DNA from: Pseudomonadota bacterium | GTDB taxonomy: Bacteria; Pseudomonadota; Gammaproteobacteria; Xanthomonadales; Rhodanobacteraceae | Direction: 5' to 3' | DNA: 64,000 nt | Assembly: GCA_023388255.1 (NCBI GenBank) | Contig: JAEWGO010000007.1 | Location: forward strand, 62,001-126,000 | Shown here: piece after piece, positions 1 through 8,938 of the stretch | Layout of the letters: every line of letters starts with the position of its first letter | How positions within the stretch are numbered: the first letter of the stretch is position 1 | Notes under the pieces: generated by a model | Told to the model about the DNA's origin: nothing | Database searches by the model: none | Seen by the model: the letters and a program-made list of their open reading frames with translations, nothing else | Made by a program: the position numbers and the translations under genes

Positions 1-1985
1 AGTCCATCGTTGTTCCAGTCGATGAACTTGGCGCCTTCGTCGAAACGAAGCGGCAGGCCCATCGCCTGGCGCCGATCGACGAAATTCAGGTGGCCGGAGG
101 CGACGCCCTGGTTGATGAACAGGTGGTTGCCGACATACAGGTCGATCCAGCCGTCGTCGTTGATGTCGGCGGCCTGCGCGCCCTCCACGCGGAGATCGTC
201 GGACCAGCCGCGCATCGCGACGCCGGCCTGATCGGCCGCTTCGGTGAAGTTGCCGTGGCCGTCGTTGAGCAGCAGGTAGTTTTGCCTCGTTGGATTGCCG
301 GTGTAGTTCGGCAGGAACACATCCAGAAAGCCGTCGTTGTTGAAATCGGCGATCACGATGGTTTCGCCGAATCCGCCGTACTTGCGCGCCGTGAATGCGC
401 TGTCCTCGACAAAGCCGCCGGTTGCCAGCCCGCGGAAGTACAGGATGCGCGAATACGTGGCATCCACGCCGGCGAGTTCGATCGGCGAGTACACGTTGGC
501 AATCAGGTCGTTGATGCCGTCGCCGTCGAAATCGGCGAGGCGGACATCGCGGTAGATGCGGCCGAGGGCGCGCAGCGCGCCGAGGCCGAGCGTGGATTCG
601 GGCATCGGGCTGAAACCGCCGTTGCAGTCGCCGCGGCTGCCGAGGAGGTCGATGCAACCATCGCCGTCGATGTCGGCAATGGCAAGCGCCCCCCAATAGC
701 CGAGCGAGGTGGCCTGGAACTCGACGCGGAAGGCCTGCGGGCTGGGTGGCCGCGGTATTCCGGCCGTCGCGGCACTCACGCTGAAGTAGCGCGCGTCCGC
801 AAGGGCGGGATTGGTCAGGTCGATGCTGGCGCTGCCATCCGTCGTTGTCATTGACGAAAGCAGTGCGCGTTGCGAGTCGAAGATGGAAAGCCGGTACGGG
901 CCCGGCGAAATCGTTTGCACATCCCAGGCGACCGCAAGAATCGACGGTGTCGCGAGCGGGCGCGTCACGGTCGGCCGCGCCAGCGCCGGCGCCCAGCCAT
1001 TGCCACCGGCATAGGGCATTTCCGGTTGCGCGGCCAGTGGCGTGATTGCATCGATCCACCCCTGATGCATATGCCAGCTTGCGACATTGCCGTCCGCATC
1101 CGCCGCGATCAGGTCGTCGGTGCCGTCACCGTCGAGGTCGCCGGTCTGTGCGATGGTCCACCCGGGCGGCGGTCCGAATACCGCCGGTTCGTTGGTCTCG
1201 AAGCCGCTGGCGAAGACGGCTTCGCCGCCAAGCGGTGCGGGACTTGCCTGCGCACCTTGCATGCGCCACAGCACATGGCCGCTGCCGCTTGGCCAGAGAA
1301 TGTCGGCGTCGCCGTCGCCATCGAAGTCGCCGATCGCTGCCGGGCGTGCATCAGGCGCTACGGTCTGGCTGAGCATCGTTGTCGCGACAATCGCATTCGA
1401 ACCGAGTTGCCAGATCGAAACCTGCCCCTGATCGCTGCGCCAGAGCACGTCGGCGTGCCCATCGCCATCGAAATCGCCGACGCCGACCACGTGCCAATTG
1501 GCGTCCACCACAGGGCCAGGCGGCAACACGGTGCGCGCGCGAATCGTGCTTCCGTTCATGAACCACACTTCGAGCCGGCGGTCGCCGTTCAACCAGACAA
1601 GGTCATCCTTGCCGTCGCCATCCACGTCGCCGCTGCCGGCAAACTCCCAGCCGGGAGCAAACGTCTGCGCCAGGATGGTTTGTTCGGCGACGGCGAATCC
1701 GGGCACGCGCCAAATGGAAATCTCGCCGGTGGTTCTCAGCCACAACAGGTCGGAGCGGCCATCGCCGTCGACATCCGGGGTGCCGGCAAGTATCCAGTTC
1801 GGTTCGACCAGGTAGGGCAGTTCGTGCAGCCCGGCCGCAGTGGGATCGATCGTGCGCTGCAGCAGCAGGCGCCCATCGGCATGTCGCCATACCGCGTCGG
1901 CGTGGCCATCGCCATCGAAGTCCGCCGCGGTTGCGGTCGAGCAGAGAAGTGCCAGCGCCAAGCCGGAAAGAATTCGATCGATCAC
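1..1985 (-). CDS. Secreted FG-GAP/VCBS repeat protein, 3' end outside window
   Basis: About 661 codons are visible; the C-terminus lies beyond position 1. The start is a GTG at 1985, because it opens directly into a signal peptide (hydrophobic LSGLALALLCS, cleavage near ATA/ADFD). The mature protein carries about ten calcium-binding FG-GAP/VCBS motifs, including DFDGDGHADAVW, DVDGDGRSDLLW, DFDGDGHADVLW, DIDGDGCIDLLG, DFNNDGFLDVFL and DINDDGWIDLYV. Such repeats build beta-propellers in exported proteins. The first six repeats have the W-ending form, then a non-repeat linker (about residues 310-410) precedes repeats closer to those of ASPIC/UnbV-type proteins. A FASGFE motif lies between repeats near residue 258. 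The ligand or role is not evident. The family is certain; only the start codon is debatable. Confidence 0.85.
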   Translation of the reverse strand, partial: MIDRILSGLALALLCSTATAADFDGDGHADAVWRHADGRLLLQRTIDPTAAGLHELPYLVEPNWILAGTPDVDGDGRSDLLWLRTTGEISIWRVPGFAVAEQTILAQTFAPGWEFAGSGDVDGDGKDDLVWLNGDRRLEVWFMNGSTIRARTVLPPGPVVDANWHVVGVGDFDGDGHADVLWRSDQGQVSIWQLGSNAIVATTMLSQTVAPDARPAAIGDFDGDGDADILWPSGSGHVLWRMQGAQASPAPLGGEAVFASGFETNEPAVFGPPPGWTIAQTGDLDGDGTDDLIAADADGNVASWHMHQGWIDAITPLAAQPEMPYAGGNGWAPALARPTVTRPLATPSILAVAWDVQTISPGPYRLSIFDSQRALLSSMTTTDGSASIDLTNPALADARYFSVSAATAGIPRPPSPQAFRVEFQATSLGYWGALAIADIDGDGCIDLLGSRGDCNGGFSPMPESTLGLGALRALGRIYRDVRLADFDGDGINDLIANVYSPIELAGVDATYSRILYFRGLATGGFVEDSAFTARKYGGFGETIVIADFNNDGFLDVFLPNYTGNPTRQNYLLLNDGHGNFTEAADQAGVAMRGWSDDLRVEGAQAADINDDGWIDLYVGNHLFINQGVASGHLNFVDRRQAMGLPLRFDEGAKFIDWNNDG

Positions 1986-2420
1986 TGCCAACCCTTTGTT
2001 AATAAAGCGTTCTTCTGCGGAAGTTACCGTGCCATGGCGGCCTATGCAATGCAAATGCGAGGGTATGTCCGCGCGGTTGCCAAGGCCGGATCGAAGGAGT
2101 AGCGTCCATCTCCCAAGTGGCCCGATTTTCGTGCAAACCACTTGGGCCAAAGCCTTGCCCATGACTGCAGCAACCGCGACAGAGGAAATACAGTCCCCGG
2201 CTCTCCGGGAGGCTGGTCCCGTGTCAGGATGTTTCTTGGCAGTGGCGTCCGCAACGCGGCTCCAACGCCTCTTCGCCGGTACTGCAATCCCTTTCGTGGC
2301 ACGGTGGGCTCCCCGCGAGCCGTCGCGTAGTCCTGCTGTAACTCGTCCCCGCAACGCGACGGCGCGACCTTCGTGTCGCGCCGTCGCGTCCGCGGTTTTT
2401 GCACTAGAGGAGGCCGGCTG
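1986..2420. other. Intergenic region between divergent genes, 435 bp
   Basis: No convincing gene. It separates the minus-strand FG-GAP protein from the plus-strand DUF465 gene and should hold both promoters, though none is clear. It contains a 9-bp inverted repeat (2112-2120 with 2138-2146) and the strong hairpin listed at 2354-2389. Open frames here (for example 2142-2330 plus, 2042-2467 minus) have no recognisable product. No riboswitch signature was recognised. Confidence 0.5.
2354..2389 (+). terminator. Perfect 15-bp hairpin upstream of DUF465 gene
   Basis: Positions 2354-2368 and 2375-2389 are perfect reverse complements with a 6-nt CTTCGT loop. A CCGCGG palindrome and five T residues (2396-2400) follow, 20 nt before the start codon at 2421. 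On the plus strand this looks like an intrinsic terminator or attenuator, but no plus-strand gene precedes it, so it would act on the leader of the DUF465 transcript. The T tract is separated from the stem by six bases, which weakens the call. Confidence 0.4.
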
Positions 2421-2642
2421 ATGTTCGAGCAGAACGAGAAAGAGGTGCAGGTATTGATGCAGAGCAACGCGGAATTCCGCAGCCTGTATCACCGTCACAA
2501 GGAGCTGGACAGCAAGGTGCGCGACGCCGAGCTCGGCGTCCTGCCGATGGACGATGTCACCCTGCTCAACATGAAGAAGGAAAAACTGCACGCGAAGGAC
2601 AAGCTGACGTCGATGTGGGATTCCCTCGCTACAGCCAACTGA
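2421..2642 (+). CDS. DUF465 (YdcH-like) small protein
   Basis: 73 residues, normal for the DUF465/YdcH family of small helical proteins of unknown function. It is highly charged and predicted to form two antiparallel helices; the segment around YHRHKELDSKVRDAE followed by LLNMKKEKLHAKDKL is typical of the family. The ATG at 2421 has a good ribosome binding site (AGAGGAGG about 8 nt upstream). It lies alone between the upstream hairpin and a second stem-loop just after its stop, so it is probably transcribed separately from the transsulfuration gene that follows. Confidence 0.85.
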   Translation: MFEQNEKEVQVLMQSNAEFRSLYHRHKELDSKVRDAELGVLPMDDVTLLNMKKEKLHAKDKLTSMWDSLATAN

Positions 2643-2651
2643 TTCCCAGCC

Positions 2652-2683
2652 GCAGACGCCGCGCCGCGTGGTGCGGCGTCTGC
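2652..2683 (+). terminator. Stem-loop after DUF465 gene
   Basis: An 11-bp perfect stem (2652-2662 with 2673-2683) with a 10-nt loop starts 9 nt after the DUF465 stop codon. No uninterrupted T run follows, only a pyrimidine-rich stretch, so termination efficiency is uncertain. Confidence 0.4.
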
Positions 2684-2800
2684 ATCCACTCCCTCCGTTA
2701 TTCCTCTCGGTTATCATCCGCGAACGTCTCCTGCCGGAGATGCTCATTCCCCGCGCATGGCCCGCATTCCGCCGGCGCCGCGCGCATTCGCGGAGCAGAC

Positions 2801-4171
<1,371 letters not shown>

Positions 4172-4226
4172 TGCGCGCGGACTCGCGATGGGCGAGTGTC
4201 GTCCCCGCAAGCAAACGAGAATCTCC

Positions 4227-5195
4227 ATGACCGGGTTCAAAGCCACCGCCGAAGATGTGCGTCACGCCTATCGTTTGCTGCTGGGACGCGAGCCCGATGA
4301 CGCGGGCTATGCGCACTACCAGCGCATTCTTGCAGAGAGAGCGGTAAGGCCAGACGAACTCGCTGGATTTTTTATTGGCTCAGCGGAGTTCGCCGCCCGC
4401 CAAGGCCTTCGTCACGAGCCGGTTGCTGTCGATTTCGACGGCTACGTCATGTATGTGCGCGCCGACGATCCCGACATTGGCGCGTCGGTCCTGGCGGGAA
4501 GCTATGAACCGCACGTTACAGCGGTCGTTGACGAAGTCCTGCATCCCGGAGACACGTTCGTGGATGTCGGTGCCAATATTGGCTACTTCGCTGCGATGGG
4601 CGCGCATCGGGTCGGGCCGGCGGGTCGCATTGTTGCCGTAGAACCGATGGACAAGAACGTCCAGTTGATTCTGGCCACGATCTGGCGCAATCGCTTCCAG
4701 AATGTCCAGGTGCTGCCCTACGCGGCCTCCGCGAGCGCCCGGATTGTGCCGATGGCGACGACTTCGCAATCGTCCAACGGGGAAGTCGTACAGGCAAAGG
4801 CGGATGGCCAGGCGCCGATGCTCTTCGCGCAGTCGCGCACACTCGATGACATGTTGCGGAATCTGGACCGGATCGACCTGATCAAATTCGACATAGAAGG
4901 TCACGAGCTCTTGGCGTGGCGCGGCTTCGCTGAAGGTATCGCCCGCCACAGGCCATTGGTGCTTACCGAGTTTCACCCGAAGTGCATGCGCGAGAATGCC
5001 GGCATCGAGCCGGCCGAATACCTCGACGTGCTGTTTGAGTACGCCGATTCCGTGCAGGTTCTGCGCGATGCTTCCCAACGCGTGTCGTGCGGGAACGTTG
5101 CCGATGTGATGGCCGAATGGGATGCCGCCGACCAGCGTCTGAACAGTGGCGGCACTACGCATCTGGACCTTTTCGTCAGGCCGAAGGGCCGATAA
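4227..5195 (+). CDS. FkbM-family methyltransferase with N-terminal DUF4214-like domain
   Basis: 322 residues from the ATG at 4227; an in-frame ATG at 4188 would add 13 residues but has no ribosome binding site. Residues about 10-45 (AYRLLLGREPDDAGYAHY) match the DUF4214 pattern often found in glycan-related proteins. The rest is a SAM-dependent methyltransferase: the SAM loop is DTFVDVGANIGYFAAMG, followed by the acidic strand RIVAVEPMDKN and the FkbM motif DLIKFDIEGHELLAWRG. FkbM enzymes O-methylate sugars or polyketides; the substrate here is unknown. Its C-terminal half resembles that of the two-domain methyltransferase at 39653-41269 (LTEFHP, a conserved C-terminal HLDL). It separates two transsulfuration genes with short gaps, so it is probably co-transcribed with them. 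Confidence 0.8.
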   Translation: MTGFKATAEDVRHAYRLLLGREPDDAGYAHYQRILAERAVRPDELAGFFIGSAEFAARQGLRHEPVAVDFDGYVMYVRADDPDIGASVLAGSYEPHVTAVVDEVLHPGDTFVDVGANIGYFAAMGAHRVGPAGRIVAVEPMDKNVQLILATIWRNRFQNVQVLPYAASASARIVPMATTSQSSNGEVVQAKADGQAPMLFAQSRTLDDMLRNLDRIDLIKFDIEGHELLAWRGFAEGIARHRPLVLTEFHPKCMRENAGIEPAEYLDVLFEYADSVQVLRDASQRVSCGNVADVMAEWDAADQRLNSGGTTHLDLFVRPKGR

Positions 5196-5220
5196 CAGCA
5201 AATTCCGGAAGAAGAAGCCG

Positions 5221-6381
5221 ATGAAGTCCCCAATAAAGCAAGCCCTTGGCACCCGTGCAATTCACGCCGGCCAGTCTCCCGATCCGTCGACTGGCGCGAT
5301 CATGACGCCGATCTACGCAACCTCGACCTACGTACAGTCCAGTCCCGGCGTGCATCAGGGCTACGAGTATTCGCGCACGCAGAACCCGACACGCATGGCC
5401 TACGAGCGCTGCGTCGCCGATCTCGAAGGCGGCCGCCAGGGCTATGCGTTCGCATCGGGTCTTGCCGCGGCGAGCACGGTGCTCGACCTGCTCGATTCAG
5501 GCAGCCATGTCATTGCGATGGACGATCTCTACGGCGGCACGTATCGGTTGTTCGAGCGCGTGCGCCGGCGCAGCGCGGGACTCGACTTCAGCTTCATCGA
5601 TCTCAACGATATGGCGGCGCTGAAGGCCGCGCTGAAGCCGAACACGAAGATGATCTGGGCGGAAACGCCGACCAATCCGATGCTCAAGCTCGTCGATCTC
5701 GCCAAGGTCGGCGCGTTCGCGAAGAAGCACGGGCTGATCCTCGTCGTCGACAATACGTTCTGCTCGCCGATGCTGCAGCGACCGCTCGAATCCGGCGCGG
5801 ATCTTGTGCTGCATTCAGCAACGAAGTACCTCAACGGCCATTCGGACATGGTCGGTGGCATCGTCGTCGCCGGCGAGAATGCCGAGCTTGCCGAGCAGAT
5901 GGCATTCCTGCACAACTCGGTCGGTGCGATCGCAGGGCCGTTCGATTCGTTCCTCGCGATGCGCGGATTGAAGACCTTGCACCTGCGCATGCGCGCGCAT
6001 TGCGCGGGCGCGCTCGAACTCGCGGGTTGGCTGGAAAAGCATCCGGCGATCGAGCGCGTGATCTACCCGGGCCTGAAATCGCACCCGCAGCACGCGCTGG
6101 CGAAGAAGCAGATGGATGGCTTCGGCGGCATCGTTTCGGTGGAAGTGAAGGGCGGCCTGCGCAAGGCGCGCAAGATGCTCGAACGTTGCCACCTGTTTGC
6201 GCTGGCCGAATCGCTCGGTGGTGTCGAAAGCCTGATCGAGCATCCGGCGATCATGACGCACGCATCGATCCCGCCGGCGAACCGCAAGCGGCTCGGGATT
6301 ACCGATGGGTTAGTCCGCTTGAGCGTCGGTGTCGAAGATGTCTCTGATCTGCAGTCCGAATTGTCGGATGCATTGAGGTGA
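5221..6381 (+). CDS. Cystathionine gamma-synthase/gamma-lyase family PLP enzyme
   Basis: 386 residues. The ATG at 5221 is preferred over 5146 because the upstream part overlaps the preceding gene and family proteins begin with the TRAIHAGQ segment. It is a fold-type I PLP enzyme of the Cys/Met metabolism family: PLP lysine Lys202 in SATKYLNGHSD, substrate and cofactor residues in YEYSRTQNPTR, and the C-terminal signature SLGGVESLIEHPA. Members either make cystathionine from activated homoserine or split cystathionine to cysteine. With cystathionine beta-synthase encoded just upstream, a gamma-lyase role in reverse transsulfuration is the likelier reading, but sequence alone does not decide. 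A decayed partial copy of its 3' end follows immediately. Confidence 0.88.
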   Translation: MKSPIKQALGTRAIHAGQSPDPSTGAIMTPIYATSTYVQSSPGVHQGYEYSRTQNPTRMAYERCVADLEGGRQGYAFASGLAAASTVLDLLDSGSHVIAMDDLYGGTYRLFERVRRRSAGLDFSFIDLNDMAALKAALKPNTKMIWAETPTNPMLKLVDLAKVGAFAKKHGLILVVDNTFCSPMLQRPLESGADLVLHSATKYLNGHSDMVGGIVVAGENAELAEQMAFLHNSVGAIAGPFDSFLAMRGLKTLHLRMRAHCAGALELAGWLEKHPAIERVIYPGLKSHPQHALAKKQMDGFGGIVSVEVKGGLRKARKMLERCHLFALAESLGGVESLIEHPAIMTHASIPPANRKRLGITDGLVRLSVGVEDVSDLQSELSDALR

Positions 6382-6638
6382 GTGCCGGGATTTCCATCAT
6401 CACGTTCAAGAACCTCGCAAGATAGATTGCTATGCCGAGCGGCGCGGATCTGACTTGGATCGATTGGAACGTCGAAAGCCTGATCGAGCATCCGGCAATC
6501 ATGGCAGTTGCCTGGATTCCGCCGGCGAACCCCAAGCGGCTCGGCGTCAGCGACGGGCTGATCCGGCTTTCCGGGGGAGTGGAGGATGCGGCGGATCTGC
6601 GTCGCGAGCCGGAGCATGCGCTGAGTTCATCGGAATGA
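6382..6638 (+). pseudogene. Remnant copy of a cystathionine gamma-synthase/lyase 3' end
   Basis: Positions about 6470-6625 repeat the 3' end of the preceding gene: the remnant encodes NVESLIEHPAIM, IPPANPKRLGVSDGLIRL and GVEDAADLR, against VESLIEHPAIM, IPPANRKRLGITDGLVRL and GVEDVSDLQ in the intact enzyme. DNA identity is high but interrupted, so it is diverged rather than recent. Upstream, the same frame contains a TAG (6424-6426) preceded by a weakly similar stretch (GISIITFK), so more of the C-terminal domain may be present in decayed form. It has no PLP domain and cannot encode an enzyme. The minus-strand gene at 6547-8649 ends inside it. Confidence 0.75.
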
Positions 6639-8649
6639 CGTTCGTCGTTTGCGACGGGATATCCACACTTGCCGGTATCCCGCCGTGATCGGCAAACCAT
6701 CCTACGCTCTCCTGCACCAGATCGGCGTCGACGTAGAAGCCATCCCGCAAGGCGACTGTCGGCACGTGCATCTCGACATCGACCACCTGCTCGGGCTGCA
6801 TGGCGGGGAGAGGTTGCCTGGCGAGATCGTTCTCGATCCGTTTGCCATTCTCGTCGCGCAGATGCAAGCCGAGATTGACCGGAAAGCGGCCGTATGAAGT
6901 GAACGTACCGGTTCCCAGATTCTGCACTCTCCAATGCAAGACAAGTTGTTGGCCGGCGGCATCGAAGTGTGGTGGATCGAGTGCAGTCACGGTTGCGCGC
7001 ATCTGGCTCGCGGCGAGCGGTTGATCGGTTGGTTGACCCCAGGCGAACCGGGTCATGAGATCGAACGGATAGACGAGGGCGACGTGATCGCCGAGATCGA
7101 CCTTGCGGATGGGTGTGCCGACGGTGGCGTACATGAGAGAGAGGTCGCTGTTCTTCAATTCCTTTTGATCGAGCAAGAGGAAGGATTCGGAAGCCTTGAT
7201 GTCACCCGCGTACCAGCGATTGCTCGATAGCCACAGGCGCGGGAAGATCAGCGGGCCTTGGAATTCGATGGGCCGTACCGTTACCGCGCCATTGGAAAGC
7301 CCGGTGACCACATTGGCGTTCCAGAATGTGGAGTATCCGAGCTTCAGGCCACTATCTTGCAATTGTTGCGTCAGGTGCTGGTACTCGCTTGCTTTCGTCG
7401 CCGGCATGGCGAGCAATGGTGCTGTCGCCGCGAAGGGCGTGATCGCCCCAAGCAGCAACAGCTTTCGAACCCAGTCATCGCGAAGCTTGTGCTCGACATG
7501 AAACAGTACAAGCGTCATTCCGAGCAGGATTTCGACGATGAAATAGCGAACCGTACCACTGCTATTGTTCGAGATCCCCGTGAAAAGATAGACATAGAGG
7601 CGCAAGGCGAGTGAGGTCGCGCAGATGACAGTCAGCAACCGCACGTATCGATTCTGAAGTGTTGCATGGCGCAGCAGCAGGTAGAACGGCGTGGCGAGTA
7701 TCAACAGCAAAGCGATGAACTTGATCCCGCTGGCGACTCCGCCCAGTGAGTAGGTCGAGAGTCCGACGGGAACCGCTCCAAACTGCGCGATCATCCCCAT
7801 CGTGAAGACGCCCAGATGATCGAATGCAGCCGGCAGGTCGGTGAAAACGTAGTCGAGTGGGGAGTAGGCGTTGTTGCTGAGCGCGATTGCGAACATCAGA
7901 TGCCCGACGATGCAGGCCCCGACCAGACAGCCGATCGCGAGGAGAAAACGTGGGGTATTGCGGTCAGGGTCGACTATCCACTGGAATCCCAGGGCTGCTA
8001 TCAGTCCGGGCACGATCATTGCGGCATTTGCGACGTCGGTGAATATCAGGCCGCCGAGTACGAGGGTTGCGGCGCCTGCCAGCAGCAGTTGGCGCTTGTC
8101 CACGGCGTGGATGACTTGCAAGGTCAAGTAGCCGAGAAGAAGCAGGAAGGTATATATCCACGTCTTTCCCGCAAGCAGCGTCGTTTGCATCATGAACGGC
8201 AACGACGGACTGATGACGAGAAATGCAATCAGAAAGAGTCGAGCAATGGTGGACAGTCCCATTCGTCCCAATAGCCACCACAAGCCGGCAAACATGATGA
8301 GTTGATCGATAGCGATGGCTGCACGAAATGAGGTGAATCCGTCATGCAGGAATCCGATGAGAATCGGCATGACGAGGAACTGCGGCATGATGAGCGGGAA
8401 GAAAATCCCGGTCGAGTTGTTCCATTGCGGGAACAGACTGCGCTGACGGATCATCTCCTCGGCGAATAGCTGGTTCGAAGCGCTATCGCTGTTGAACAAG
8501 GCCCTGAAGGGGCCGAACGAGAAACGCAGATGAAGCGCCACGAAGAAGACGATGATTGCCAGATAGGCAAGCATGACGAGAAGGCTTGCCCATCGCTCCC
8601 TGCTGCTCGTGTTTTGCATTGCTTCCACCCCGGTGATGGCTCGGGTCAT
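6547..8649 (-). CDS. Polytopic membrane protein of the glycan cluster, unknown function
   Basis: 700 residues from the ATG at 8649 (an ATG at 8619 is also possible). About a dozen hydrophobic segments span residues 25-440 (for example LLVMLAYLAIIVFFVALHL near the N-terminus), a layout like GT-C-type membrane glycosyltransferases or O-unit processing enzymes. No diagnostic motif was found, although an acidic residue pair (FNSDSASNQLF) lies in the first periplasmic loop where GT-C enzymes have catalytic acids. Residues about 560-660 form a soluble beta-sandwich-like domain (VLHWRVQNLGTGTF) reminiscent of CARDB-type domains. The last 30 or so residues are encoded antisense to the decayed PLP-enzyme fragment and look non-native (AHAPARDADPPHPPLPRK). 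It is separated by 289 bp from the flippase-like gene upstream; nothing recognisable lies in that gap. Confidence 0.7.
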   Translation of the reverse strand: MTRAITGVEAMQNTSSRERWASLLVMLAYLAIIVFFVALHLRFSFGPFRALFNSDSASNQLFAEEMIRQRSLFPQWNNSTGIFFPLIMPQFLVMPILIGFLHDGFTSFRAAIAIDQLIMFAGLWWLLGRMGLSTIARLFLIAFLVISPSLPFMMQTTLLAGKTWIYTFLLLLGYLTLQVIHAVDKRQLLLAGAATLVLGGLIFTDVANAAMIVPGLIAALGFQWIVDPDRNTPRFLLAIGCLVGACIVGHLMFAIALSNNAYSPLDYVFTDLPAAFDHLGVFTMGMIAQFGAVPVGLSTYSLGGVASGIKFIALLLILATPFYLLLRHATLQNRYVRLLTVICATSLALRLYVYLFTGISNNSSGTVRYFIVEILLGMTLVLFHVEHKLRDDWVRKLLLLGAITPFAATAPLLAMPATKASEYQHLTQQLQDSGLKLGYSTFWNANVVTGLSNGAVTVRPIEFQGPLIFPRLWLSSNRWYAGDIKASESFLLLDQKELKNSDLSLMYATVGTPIRKVDLGDHVALVYPFDLMTRFAWGQPTDQPLAASQMRATVTALDPPHFDAAGQQLVLHWRVQNLGTGTFTSYGRFPVNLGLHLRDENGKRIENDLARQPLPAMQPEQVVDVEMHVPTVALRDGFYVDADLVQESVGWFADHGGIPASVDIPSQTTNVIPMNSAHAPARDADPPHPPLPRKAGSARR

Positions 8650-8938
8650 GCGAACGTCGCCCTTGATAAGTCAGTTTGGTAGTGCCGGTTGGCGCGGAGT
8701 TTCGATTCGGTGCGAGAGAGAGGCCGGCGGAATTTCCCTGAGCGCGTGCCGATCCGGGGTGATGAGGATACGGAGCGGACTTGACTCTGCCTATCGAGGT
8801 GATCCCCCGGGTTACGGCGAATATCCGAATCGTGCAGGCCTCGCCTGCAATGCCGGCGCGCCAGGAAGGTGTTGGCGCGTCCCGATTCCTTCCCGGAGCT
8901 CAGGGGTGGAATGGCCGTATTCTCTCGGATGTGAGGCC

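Noticed and set aside
1..1985. Periodic DNA resembling a repeat array
   Set aside because: The periodicity comes from degenerate FG-GAP codons with variable spacing. There are no identical direct repeats with unique spacers, so it is not a CRISPR array.
870..2102. 410-codon plus-strand frame over the FG-GAP gene
   Set aside because: Its apparent internal repeats (AVAIEVA-like) are the antisense reading of the DGDG repeat codons, and the minus-strand reading has a signal peptide and calcium motifs.
2042..2467. 141-codon minus-strand frame upstream of the DUF465 gene
   Set aside because: Low-complexity Arg/Pro-rich product, overlaps the strong hairpin and the start of the DUF465 gene, and has no ribosome binding site.
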